Shown here piece after piece: positions 36,431 through 46,689 of a stretch of 64,000 bases of DNA (position 1 is its first letter; each line of letters opens with the position of its first letter). The notes under the pieces were generated by a model that ran no database searches, was not told the origin of the DNA, and saw only the letters and a list, made by a program, of their open reading frames with translations. Origin of the DNA: Adiantum capillus-veneris (Eukaryota; Streptophyta; Polypodiopsida; Polypodiales; Pteridaceae). The stretch spans positions 98,974,747-99,038,746 of the forward strand of contig CM043954.1 in assembly GCA_014529385.2 (NCBI GenBank), written 5' to 3'. The translations under genes were made by a program, and so were the position numbers.

Positions 36431-37733
36431 CTCCTCTTTATCAGCATTCTTTGTACCTACCTCATTTGTATGTGTAGCATCCGCTCGACCCATAGGGACC
36501 TCTAGACTTTTACCTTTGGTATTCCCAACAATGGGATCTGTACAAGACTCAGTTGTATCATGTGTAACTGCCTCTTTCGTGTCCACAACAGCCATGAAAT
36601 GTTCTCCCATTGCCTCTCTTGATTGAGCTGCTCTGTCAGTGGGCACCTCTGTGCCTTTCCATACCTCATTGTTTTTCTCTATACATGCCTCAGTTGTATT
36701 ATGTGTATTTGCCTCTTTCATGTCCGTAGCAGCCACGACAACTTCTCCCATTGCCTCTCCCGATTGAACTGCTATGTCACCTGCCTCAGCTGTGTCGGCA
36801 GAAGCCGTGACATCACCGTTACCCACTGCTGAGCCTATTCCAGGTACTCTCTTAGTGAGGTCCTCCTCACCCAAGCCTCCCATATCTTCGACAATGGCAT
36901 CTATACCCTTTGCCTCCTCTGCATCAACAATGTCATCAGCTGCATCACTTGGACAGACCACCTCGGCTTGGGCTGTGACATCACTTGCACCCACGGCCTC
37001 ACGTGTTCCAGCTTCTTTCTCAATGAGGACCTCCTTACCCATGCCTCTGGTATCCTCAATAGTGGCATCTGTACCCATAGCCACAACTGCATCAAGAAGG
37101 GCATTTATGACATCATGAACAATAATATCTGTTCCACCATCATTAACATTGCCATCAACAATAGAATCTGTGAGAGCATCAACTTCCATAGAATCCACAA
37201 TGTCATTTGTGTAGGCATCAACTAGCATAGCATCAACAATGGCATCTATACAAGCATCAACTGTGGTCGTATCATCAATGGCATTTGTGCTAGATTCTAC
37301 TATGTGGGGGTGGGTAATGTACCCTTTTCAAGTTTAGCATGGTCAACATCTGTATGCACATCATCATGCACAACCTGCACATCAACTGCATTAGGCACAT
37401 TTGGAACAAATTCAGTAGTACTAGTAGGTGTGTAGGGATCATCTGTATCAAAAGACTTTTTTTTTGCCTGTAACCCCCCTGGAAGCTGTAGCACCCCCTC
37501 TTGGATTCTTCACAGGATAAGACTGAGCCAGTGAACCTACAGACCCCTCAAATGTATCAAAAGATACTTTTTTTTTGCTTGTAACCCCCCTGGAAGCTGT
37601 AGCACCCCTTCTTGGATTCTTCACAGGATAAGACTGAGCCAGTGAACCTACAGACCCCTCATCTAGAAACCCTGAAGAGCGAGTGCGTCTCATGCAAGTT
37701 CCTCTTTTTTCAGCTTCTTGATTATCTACGACA
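36428..37733 (-). pseudogene. Second transposon gene: repeat-containing and acidic C-terminal exon(s)
   Basis: The acceptor TTGTCGTAG at about 37734 opens an exon with two copies of a 36-residue repeat (EGSVGSLAQSYPVKNPR; RGVTSKKKVSFDTFE). A highly acidic region follows, with repeated V-D-A..D-I-V-D words (VDAYTNDIVDSMEVDALTD) and two related blocks around TAEAGDIAVQSGEAMGE and DRAAQSREAMGEH, ending ...NADKEE at 36428. Reading needs shifts in A-runs near 37455 and a C-run near 37310, so it is a decayed frame or has undetected splicing. The acidic tail is of the kind seen in chromatin-binding proteins; that is only compositional. Confidence 0.5.
37441..37660. repeat. Direct repeat of about 108 bp encoding a 36-residue unit
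   Basis: Two near-identical units (37441-37548 and 37549-37660) share AACCCCCCTGGAAGCTGTAG and AGACTGAGCCAGTGAACC. They differ by a single base in an A-run, which changes the downstream frame. Confidence 0.85.
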
Positions 37734-37938
37734 AGAGAAAGTAGAAACATATTACTAAACATGTACAGAAAATAAATCAAATAGTTTGCAACTACTCGAT
37801 GCAAGGAATTAAGAGACATGTCACTAACAAATTCCAACACTTGATTCATCAATGAGCATGGATACAATAGGGGTGCAACGGATTGCACATGCCTTCTAAA
37901 GACATCTTCTAATTGCATGAAGTTACAACAAAACACAC

Positions 37939-38552
37939 TCATTGCTTTGCATTTGGTTTCTTTCTCTTCCTAAATGAATCAAGAGGTATATCCATTGTGG
38001 GACTTCCACCTAATTTCTTGGGAGTCGATTTCTTGCGCTTTGGTGTTGGCTTCTTCCCTGCTGGAGGGGGTGTTGCTTTCACTGCATCTGCAACTGCCTC
38101 ATCTGATGCTTCATCTCTAGTGTCCACACTTGGTGATGCTTTGGCACTCAACGGAGAACGCAAAAACCTTCTTGGAGTTAGTTGTTGCCTAGGTGATTTG
38201 ATTGCAGAAGACTTTGCCATCAAGATGTCTTCAACTACTCCACGTACTGCATCCCCTACGACAGACTCCGCTTCAAGGGCTGGATGCATCCCTGGGGTAG
38301 ACTCCACTTCAAGGGCAGGCTGTATCCCTGGGGTAATCAGGCCATTGTTCCTTGTGGAATGCATCATCTTGTTGGAGCAAGCATGTGATGGTTGTTCTAC
38401 AAAGCAAGCTATTTACAAAGTCTAACTTGGAGTATCCCAAAATACACACATAAATATTGATTTTGGTACCTACCAGTGGCCTGCGTAGAGACTCTCTCTA
38501 TTTTTTTCCTCAATGATTCTTGTATACAGGTCTCTGCTACGATGTCTGTACC
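37939..38552 (-). pseudogene. Second transposon gene: middle exons (Lys/Pro-rich)
   Basis: A small exon (about 38552-38474) is bounded by ATTTGTAG and CCACTG-GTAGGT and reads TDIVAETCIQESLRKKIERV. It joins in phase to a second (from AG at about 38398) that reads EQPSHACSNKMMHS and then carries a strongly basic Lys/Pro/Ser/Thr tract (PPPAGKKPTPKRKKSTPKK; SFRKRKKPNAKQ), ending at a TGA at 37939. The stop may be a mutation or the true end of an isoform. Basic tracts like this resemble nuclear-localisation or DNA-binding tails. No enzyme motif is seen. Confidence 0.5.
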
Positions 38553-38580
38553 TACAAATGATTTCATTAAATGCAAGAGT

Positions 38581-39021
38581 TTAAACTCCCAATGGAAAGT
38601 GGGCGTGCAATAGTACTAGTAAATAATTGACACAGTGACTACATGCACTTGATTCTTTCATCTCACTCTTCAACTTCAGACCAATCATATGCTTAGCTCC
38701 ATGGGGAACAAACATGTTGCAATCTAGTGCAACACAATAGTCATAGTCCCTACATACATTCGTGAAGCATAGCATATGGTACACATGGGTGCAAGGCAGT
38801 GAGAATACATCCAAGCTTCTGGCATCGAATGGGAATCCACATCCTACACAATGGTAGAACCCATTAAGTGCCACCTCGCTAATGCTCTGCTCAAAATCCA
38901 CAGGAGGAAAAGGCTTCATCAAACTTGCCCCCACATTATGTGAAGTCCTCTCCATGGTAACACAAAATTTAAAGTGCTCTGATTCCTGTGCTAAGTTGGT
39001 CTCTGCTTCTGCAAGTAGTGC
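38581..39021 (-). CDS. Second transposon gene: Cys/His cluster exon
   Basis: The exon opens after GTTTCATAG (39022) and joins in frame to the preceding exon (AKAK then ALLAEAETNL), continuing a coiled coil. It then reads HCVGCGFPFDARSL, LPCTHVYHMLC, NVCRDYDYC and a later CSHC. The spacing (CX2C .. CX1HX2HX2C .. C .. C) resembles a RING-type or related zinc-binding fold, though not all ligands can be assigned. A protein-protein or ubiquitin-ligase role is possible but unproven. The frame ends at a TAA at 38581; a donor near 38635 would instead join it to the next exon. Confidence 0.5.
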   Translation of the reverse strand, partial: ALLAEAETNLAQESEHFKFCVTMERTSHNVGASLMKPFPPVDFEQSISEVALNGFYHCVGCGFPFDARSLDVFSLPCTHVYHMLCFTNVCRDYDYCVALDCNMFVPHGAKHMIGLKLKSEMKESSACSHCVNYLLVLLHAHFPLGV

Positions 39022-39179
39022 CTATGAAACAAAGAAGACAACACATCTGATTTAAGTCTCAATAACCCAACAAAAGCAGATTGCTGAAAAGAATATGCAG
39101 CGTGAATCTTATCCCTTATTTGCAATACCACATATAAGACAAGCACTTACTCTATATGCTATAAACACAAGCTTGATGT

Positions 39180-39990
39180 GGTATATGATATGCACTGTGC
39201 TATATAGCACATAGCACAGTCCAAGTATAATGTGCTATAAGTGCTACATAGAGTATGCACTGTAGATCATAGCAGAGAGAATTTTTAAAATACCAGATAT
39301 AGCCCATACATTTTCTCTATATGCTATATAGCACAAGCTTGTTGGGTATATGATATGCAGTGGGCTATATGAGACATAGCACATAGCATATAGCACAAAT
39401 ATTGTGCTATGTAGCACATAGCACAATTAGAGATGGTGCTATGTAGCACATAACAAAAATAGAGATTGTGCTATATAGCACAATTCACTATTCCACACAC
39501 TCTAGGGCTATATTGTGAACATATAACACACAAAATGTGCTATTTAGCACATATATTGTGAACATATAACACACTCTAGGGCTATATTGTGAACATATAA
39601 CACACAAAATGTGCTATTTAGCACATAGCACATAAAAAGATTGTGCTATGTAGCACATATCAATATTTAACACACACTTCAGGGCTATAATGTGAGCATA
39701 TAGCATACAGGTTATGCTATATAGCACATATTACACATGTCCATTGTGCTATGTATCACATAGCACATAACCACACAGAGCACATAGCATAGAATCACAC
39801 ACATTCCAAATCAATGAGGGTACTATTGTGAACATGGTGCGCCTAGATTGAACTATAAAGCACATAGCACATAACCACATATGGCACATAGCATATAACC
39901 ACCCACTCCATGAAGATGATGGCTATGTTGTGACCATATAGCACATATTTTGTGCTATATAGAACATAGCAGAAATAGAATATGCTCATA
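39180..39990 (-). repeat. Intron array of GCTATATAGC palindromes
   Basis: Fifteen or so matches to TGTGCTATRTAGCACA. A perfect 16-bp palindrome lies at 39196-39211 and a perfect 20-bp one at 39465-39484. Clustered CACATAGCACATA words lie between. Bounded by the donor at 40092 and the acceptor at 39022 of the minus-strand gene. The same motif fills the transposase intron. Confidence 0.8.
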
Positions 39991-40330
39991 CAGTACATAA
40001 CCATACAATCCAAAATACTCTAACCACATAACCACATGGAAGTGAACCACATACTCCAAAACAAAGTGAAGCACATGTAGGAGGGTATGCACCTTTGCTT
40101 TAGCCACATTGGCTTCTAATTCAACAACGTTGTCGAGAAATTTGCGGTCTTTCCGGGAAAGCACCGGGCTTATGGCTGTGAGAGTTTGTGAGAGAACTCC
40201 AAAAAACTATATGAAGGAGTTAAACCATAGATGCCATGAAGACTAGGGTTTGGAAAGAAGTACAATCAAAGAAGCCCCACTCTTTCTCTCTTGCACTCAC
40301 ACACACAAAGAAAGAACACAAAAGAGAGTG

Positions 40331-40543
40331 TCAAAACAACACAAAGATGAAAACATCAAGGCTATGGTCATATCGTATCATGGGTAATATGAAAGGGTTA
40401 ATAGATGAGTTAATGGCATTCAATCTTGGCTGACCAAATAGGCTACGAATTGTTCTTTGGAATTGTAGTTTTGTGCTTACCATACTATATATATTTTGTC
40501 TAGTGATTGGGATTAATTGTGTGTACAAATCCTCTTGGTTCAT
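40331..40543 (-). CDS. Element S small ORF 2 (copy 2)
   Basis: 70 residues, MNQEDLYTQLIPITRQNIY to SLDVFIFVLF, open and nearly identical to copy 1. It starts inside the stop of the preceding ORF (ATGA). No known family. Confidence 0.45.
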   Translation of the reverse strand: MNQEDLYTQLIPITRQNIYSMVSTKLQFQRTIRSLFGQPRLNAINSSINPFILPMIRYDHSLDVFIFVLF

Positions 40544-40758
40544 AGCAAGATAACTACGCTTACGTCAAAAGAAAAGTTATAGTCTATGAGAGGTAGTATG
40601 ATGGGATCCGGTGATAGAATTATTTCATTGAGCCTTTCTGGGCCAAAGAGAAACACTATACGTTGTTGAAAGTGTATTTTACGGCTAATCCATACGTTAA
40701 TTTTAATAGATCGTACAGAGTGAAAGCGATAGAAATTATCATCATGTGGATTATTCAT
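40540..40758 (-). CDS. Element S small ORF 1 (copy 2)
   Basis: 72 residues (MNNPHDDNFYRFHSVRSIK), uninterrupted here although copy 1 has a stop. It is paralogous to small ORF 2 in its middle (HFQQRIVFLFGPERLNE) and its hydrophobic end. The pair looks like an internal gene duplication within the element. Confidence 0.45.
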   Translation of the reverse strand: MNNPHDDNFYRFHSVRSIKINVWISRKIHFQQRIVFLFGPERLNEIILSPDPIILPLIDYNFSFDVSVVILL

Positions 40759-41853
40759 TTAGGATAACTCTAGTATGTGCAAAATGTAGATATGAGAGAA
40801 GTGAAGAGATGAGAAGTTTCTCTCCCAAGCCCTATTCTTGCCCGTAGGCAATAAGGATACTGCGGGGAGAGATGTACCTGTAGCAAAGAGAACCTAGAAT
40901 TCGTAGAGAGGATGAATTACTAAGAGTGAGAGAGATAGGTTTGGTTAAGGAGATGAGATTAGAGATATATATATATGCCGGACTAGAGATGAAAAAGAAA
41001 AAAACAAGAAATCAAGAAAACATCAATGTAGAACACATCTTACTTGACAAACCCTTCGGCACCATTATTGATGGAGAGAGAAGAAGAGGGGAGAATTCAA
41101 CTTTGATTGATACGCCAAGTCCACGACCTTTTTTGATTAGAGTTGATCTTCCACGGATAGCATGCAAGAATGGCTAGTCTTCCTCTAGGAGAAAGTGTAG
41201 GCTTAGGCATATGTTAATGGCTAAGTACAATTAATGGCTAGGCGTATGTTAATGGCTAAGTACAATTAAGCATTACTACACACTCCCTCATGAATTCCTC
41301 TCATCAATGGATTGAATGCTTGAGTTCTTTTCAAGGAAGAAGAGGTCCCCTTTTATAGGTGAAGGGAACCCACAAGGGTTTACACAAGTAGAGAAGAGCT
41401 AGTGTGAACAGAAACTGGAAAGGTTGGAAATGAGCTGTCCCTGCATGATGTGGGCAGACTGCGGTCCAGTATTTTGATCATATCTCCTCAACCATGGCTC
41501 CAAATAAAAAAGTCAAAATATGGGCAAAAAATTCAGCTCATTAGCTACGATTTTTGTTTTAAAATTGTTTTCCAATTCAGATTGGAACCTTATGTAAAAA
41601 AATCATCAAAATAGGATCCATTTCTGGCAACAAAAGTCTTCCTGTGGTCCCATTAGCTTAGACTTTCATTTGATTCCAAAGGACACCTCATGCCATATGA
41701 AAGCATGAAATTGCTCCTTGACAAAGTTTTGTAATCATGCTTGCAATAATGCATTAAAATAAGTGTATCTTTGAAATCATGCCACCTAGTGTCCCACTAG
41801 GATTTGATTCCCTCCTAGTAGCTATTAAAAAAGAAATATAAGAAAAATACATA

Positions 41854-41893
<40 letters not shown>

Positions 41894-42195
41894 GTTTACC
41901 TTAGATATAGGATCTAGCTAGGGTGTGAGATGATAATGAGATAGTAGAAATAAAGAATCAATGCTTTTTGCCCCAAGTTAAAGAGGCGGAGCTATTGACG
42001 CTTTTCCCATAGTATTTTCTGATGGTAAAGTAAGAATAGGTTACCCTTGAGATAAATAATAGGATGAGATAGAAAGCATATTATTATACTTAAATATGCA
42101 TATGTACATTATAGAAAATATAACTATGTATCTAAAAAGTTACAAGATAACTCTTGTAGCATGCGTTCCCACTATGTACGTGTCACAACACGACA

Positions 42196-42925
42196 ACGTT
42201 CTCTCTAGTAGTACTCGAGAACTGTCCAATCAAATCAATCAGGCGTTGTCGAGCTACAGGGTCTTGCACGCAGTCAATCTCCGTTTGCAACTTTATGGCC
42301 AAAGTGTTTGAGCTTTGAGCACCCTCAGCCCTATGAAATTCTTTGACTTGATCCTCTACCTGCTTCTTTGCACCCTCTAGTCTTGACTTACAGTCTTGCA
42401 ATCTGCCCTCTGCAATATTCTTCATTTTTGCAAGTGCCTTGCTATCCTCCTCTGCCAATTGTACCAGGCATCCTCCTGTAGGCACGCTTGACAATGGTAC
42501 AGATGTACCTTCTGTTTTCAATGATGATCTGGTAGAGGTAGCAGTGGTTTTGGAACCTCTCCCTCTACCACTCATCTGCTCTTCCCACCTCTTGATCTTG
42601 TTTTGTAAGTTGTGTCTTTCTTCTGAGGCTCTCATTGCCCTCTCTGCAAAGATAGCCCATGAAATTTGATGTTTGCTAGATTCACTGCAGTTTTCCAATG
42701 CAAAGGCATTTGCAAATTGAGTCCCTACTTCATACATGAAGGGACCCTCCTGGTAGACATCCCAATGTCTCCACACAAGCTTTTGTAAGAACTCCGTCCG
42801 AGCATGGTATGCCTTCACTTTCTTCTGGCTACCCAGAACAGGCTTTGGGCATATAAAGACAGCTTCCCATTCCTCCGCAGAGATGTCATTGTTTCCTGTC
42901 AAGCTACGTGGATCAACTCCCTCAG
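42196..42925 (-). pseudogene. Second transposon gene: upstream coiled-coil exon
   Basis: Reads GVDPRSLTGNNDISAEEWEA, then an RxFLQKLVWRHWDV-like segment, a Gly/Arg/Ser-rich linker (MSGRGRGSKTTATSTRSS) and a heptad-rich coiled coil (LAKMKNIAEGRLQDCKSRLE, VEDQVKEFHRAEG). The frame reaches TRENV at the element S junction and continues past it to a GT donor at 40092. An LTR end (TGTAAACTCC at 42926) cuts the 5' side, so the true start is not in this piece. Confidence 0.6.
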
Positions 42926-43400
42926 TGTAAACTCCTAGTTATCATGAAATTAGGCCGCGGGTCGGCGACACCAAAAGCTATGAATTACTGTGATGTGCTT
43001 ATGTCAATGCGTATAGCTCTTACCTGCAATTGCAATGCAACAAACACGATTGCAATGTAACAACCGGGAAGGGAGTCGGAAGCACGAGAAGGAAAGAAGT
43101 GAGCGCCATTAGCTCATGCTATGTATTTTATTATCCAAAACTTAATAATAACTTACACAACTTAGCTTTTATACCTTAGCCAAGGTTTTGGTGGTTAAAA
43201 CTAATAATATGGGAGTTCTACCAAAGATGGGTAATGACAGGTTGATACAATCTGGAAGCTTGTAGCCCCGGATCATCAATTACAAGGTTTATTTGAAAAA
43301 ATAGGAGTTACAATATTCCCAATTTATCAAAATAATAAGTGTTTTTACAATGAGAACTTCAAAAAATGATATTCGTGGTATCTGTGTTAGCTTGCTTCCC
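42926..43400 (-). repeat. 3' LTR of gypsy family B
   Basis: On the minus strand a purine tract (GAGGAGGGGGGAAG, about 43416-43403) precedes a region with a TATA box (GGTATAAAAGC near 43170) and AATAAAAT (near 43120), ending GAGTTTACA at 42926. The neighbouring CTCAG (42921-42925) may be one half of a target duplication; its partner was not found. Confidence 0.6.
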
Positions 43401-43515
43401 CCCTCCTCGCCTGTGTCGTCCCTTGACACAACCTTATTTGGTTGAAGTAGTCTTCGGGTTGGCGGCTGGCGAGGCGGTCTTTAAGCACTGTTAGAGCCTT
43501 TTGATATCCGATTTT

Positions 43516-46500
43516 TCATTCCTTATCTGGCACTTGTAAGGATTGCATTGTTATTTTGTTTTTCAGATCCATTGCTGAGTAGCCTACAAATCTTGAGGTC
43601 AGGTTACTGATCACTGGCGCAAATATCTTTGTTCGCCAAGTGAAGAATCCCGTGTAGAGCGCTTCCTCAAACGCCAACATATTGTGAGAAGGTAGAAACA
43701 TGCACCTGGCGTAGAAGCCATAGAGGACTTCTTTGGAAGGTTGGCCATTGAGATCATAGCACAACCCTTTGTTACCCTTGAGGAATGACATCCAAGGGGT
43801 GCCTGCTTGCTCTGGCTCATTGAACACTTCGATGCAGGTGAGCAGCATTCGGCAGATTTTGTATAACATAGAACATGACAAATCTGGTAGACTTTTAAAT
43901 AATGACATGGCACCCTTTAGGTTTTTCACCATGTATTCTTCAATCGGCTGTCCCTTTTCTTAAGCAGGCAATCTGTGGTAATTCAGCCAAGTTGGCTGCT
44001 TCTTTAGTAGTGCCTCATGTGCTATCCAGGTCCTTACTCTTGGTACAGGACAGAAGGTAGGATCCTTTTGCAGGGCGGCAGGTGCTCTTGTGAACAGAAT
44101 CAAGTACATGTGATTCTTGTTCAGCCAGCTCAACCTCCACTTCGGGTGGTCTTTATCTGCACCCTTGACTTGCATGTCGATGTAAAGCCTTTCTTTTACT
44201 TACAGAAACTCAACTTTAATCAGAGGGTAGGATAGGGATTGTTGGTGCCATTGCGTATTTATTTGATTGGGAGTGAGTTGTGTGACATTGACAGAATGAA
44301 GTACTCTCATCTCCCAATCCATTGCTGCCTTCCATTGCTCATCTACCTCTTATATAATCTTTTCTTTCAGTGCATCTTCTTTAGCCTTTGAGAGCTGGAC
44401 CATGGACACTATATCTGCTTCTGTAATTGGTACTTGAAACTCCTCCTTGCCACTTAGCTCTACTATTGGCTGTGTCTCCATGTCAACAAATAAGACTGAG
44501 GGGATTTCTATTTGAGGTTGCTCCAAAGTGCCTGCCTCTTCTTGCGTTTCCGTCCTTCCCTCTCTCACTAGCTCGTTGACTTATTTGAGTTCAGCTATCT
44601 CCTTCAGCAGCTCTTCTTCTCTTTGGACCTGCATTAAAGCCAGGTCTCTGCACTGAGACTGCTCTAATTTTAATTCTAGCTCAAGGTATTTATTTTTCTT
44701 TTCTAACGCCTTGTAGACCTCGTTTGTTCCCTTGATCGCGGTGATGGCTGGATTTTCTTGTATTTGCCGCAAGAATAGCGCGTGATCATTGATTCTTCAT
44801 TCTGAGGTACTGTAGGGAAGCATTGACCACATCTAACTGTACCTGGATCTTTTGAGCTGATAGGGTTGTAGTTAGAAGTTCATTTATAACTTCCATCAAC
44901 TGATCATCCTTTGCTTTGCATGCATCTGATAGTTTTGTGAGCAACTCATCCAGTTTCTCCATTTCTTTCTGTTGCTTATCTCTTGTGATCTGATGTTGTT
45001 TAGCTTCCGCTCTTTACTCCTACACTTGCCTCTGTAGATCAGTGAGGACATTGGTCTATCGTCCAGCTCCCCTTGGAGTGCGTCAATCACCATTTCTAAC
45101 TCTTTGGCCCTTGTGCTACGGCCAAGTGCGGCTGAGCAAAGCCTTTCTGTCATCTCCTGCATTTGCTTAGCATATTCATTAAGTTGAAGGATGACTTCAT
45201 CATTCGATTGCCAATCTTCACTTTGTGTTAGTTGTCTTGATGTTTCTGCAGATTCTTTTACCTCTGACTGCGTCATGGCTGCTGGTTGCTGTTGTTGCCC
45301 TTGTGGCTGCTGATCTTTCTCTGTTGAGGTAGAGGGTGGTATCTCAGCCTTATCTTGCTGTGTTGAGGTAGAGGGTGTTTCCTCGGCCTCTTGTTCTCTT
45401 GTGTGCTCAAATTTTGCAGTGTTCTCTTCTGGTGCAGGACTCGCTGCCGTTTTTGTCTCTGGCTCTTTCTCTATTTGCTGCTCTTGAGTAGAGACAAGTG
45501 CCTGTTGTGCTGTTTTCATTGCTTCTTGATGTTCAGATTCTTGTGTAGATTCAACTATTTTGTCTTCTTCAAGCTCTTGTGTAGATTCAGCTGTTTTGTC
45601 CTATTCAGGTGCTGCTTCTTTTGTTGGCTCATTTGTTGTGGTTCTAACTGCCGGTGATGGTGGTGGGCTCGGCATTGGGTGATCTTGGTGTTCAGAAACA
45701 GGAGAAGAGATGTGGGGAGACACATCACCTTGAGTATGTTGTTCTTCTCCTTGTGCAGTGGCTTCCTCTGCTTGCTCTTGATGTTCTGTCGCCTCTTTCA
45801 CTTTTCTTGCTGCTTCTTGGGCTTCCTTTAGCTTCAAAGCTTCTGCTTCTTGGTACATATTTTCCAAGGATTCCATGGGATCTTCAAACTGCTTCCTGGT
45901 GTGATGCTTGGTTCTAGACCCTTTAAGCCCACTAGGCACCCACTTTTCCCGGTCCTTTCCTTGTGCTTGGTGGCTGCGTTGGTATGAGTGTTTCTCTCTT
46001 TCAAACCGGGCTTGCTTTTAAACAGGCTCTTCTTGGTGTGCTTCCATGAATTTTCTCTTAATTTCCTCCCGTCGTGCTCTTTTTTCCTCATTATTCGAGC
46101 TATCACTGCTGTGCCGTTCTGGCGAGCTCTCAACCGATTCTTCATCAGACTTGTAGGATCTCTTGGCAGATCTTGTAGCTCGAGGACATGGTTGAGCTGG
46201 CACTATCCAAGTGTTTTGATCTGCACTGCTCTTGTTCATAAAAATCTCTGAGTCCTACCGTTGGTTGGCTTCTTTGGTTTTGAGCTTTGCGGCGACATCA
46301 TACACTTCTTTTGGTAGGAGTGCAACTCTACCTGATCTTGAATCTACCAGTGAGCGTTGTGGTGTGATGCTCTTTAAGCTGTTCTTTTGAAAGATAGGTT
46401 GCCTTGGCGGTTTTGACTGAATTTGGGTCCAGTTGGTATGCTAGTAGTTCTTGCAACTTTTCTTTCTGGTTGAGCTTCTTCTTGGCCCTCTCTGCTGCTT

Positions 46501-46650
46501 GCATGGCTCCTGTTCAGTGAATAGAGTGTCAAACTTAGCAGATTTGCCAGATTTTTCTCCAAAATGTCCTTTAGTCTGAAATGTTGACAATTTGGTCCAA
46601 TTTGCCTCAAATCAATTTGTGAACAAGCATAGATGCATAAACACATGCAA
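43516..46650 (-). pseudogene. Long charged coiled-coil ORF of family B
   Basis: About 1,000 codons in a few frames. The N-terminal part is Arg/Ser/Glu-rich (KRSYKSDEESVESSPERHSS, NEEKRARREEIKRKF). Next come Glu/Ala/Gln-rich heptads (EAEALKLKEAQEAARKVKEA), low-complexity TSTQQDKAEIPPSTSTEKDQ, another coiled coil (KNKYLELELKLEQSQCRDLA), and a hydrophobic C-terminal region with LYGFYARCMFLPSHNM and YTGFFTWRTKIFAP. It lies just upstream of a polypurine tract and LTR. A relic of the C-terminus exists at 21215-21690. No gag or env motif is recognised. It may be an additional structural protein of the element. Confidence 0.5.
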
Positions 46651-46689
46651 GGAACAAAATTGTAAAGTCCAAATAAAAATTTGCAACCA

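Larger units (their letters stand above)
40131..42195 (-). mobile_element. LTR-like element S, copy 2, inserted in an exon
   Basis: The reverse complement is homologous to copy 1 (21791-23881). On the plus strand it begins TGTCGAGAAATTTG and ends CACAACACGACA, flanked by ACGT on both sides (40127-40130 and 42196-42199). The flanking codons of the minus-strand gene read on across the insertion in the same frame, so the host exon was whole before insertion. A (TA)n run at 41858-41889 is longer here than in copy 1. Confidence 0.85.

Noticed and set aside
36774-37225. Plus-strand frames of 85-114 codons opposite the acidic exon
   Set aside because: They are mirror frames of the minus-strand acidic coding sequence; their composition follows from the GAT/GTT-rich opposite strand.
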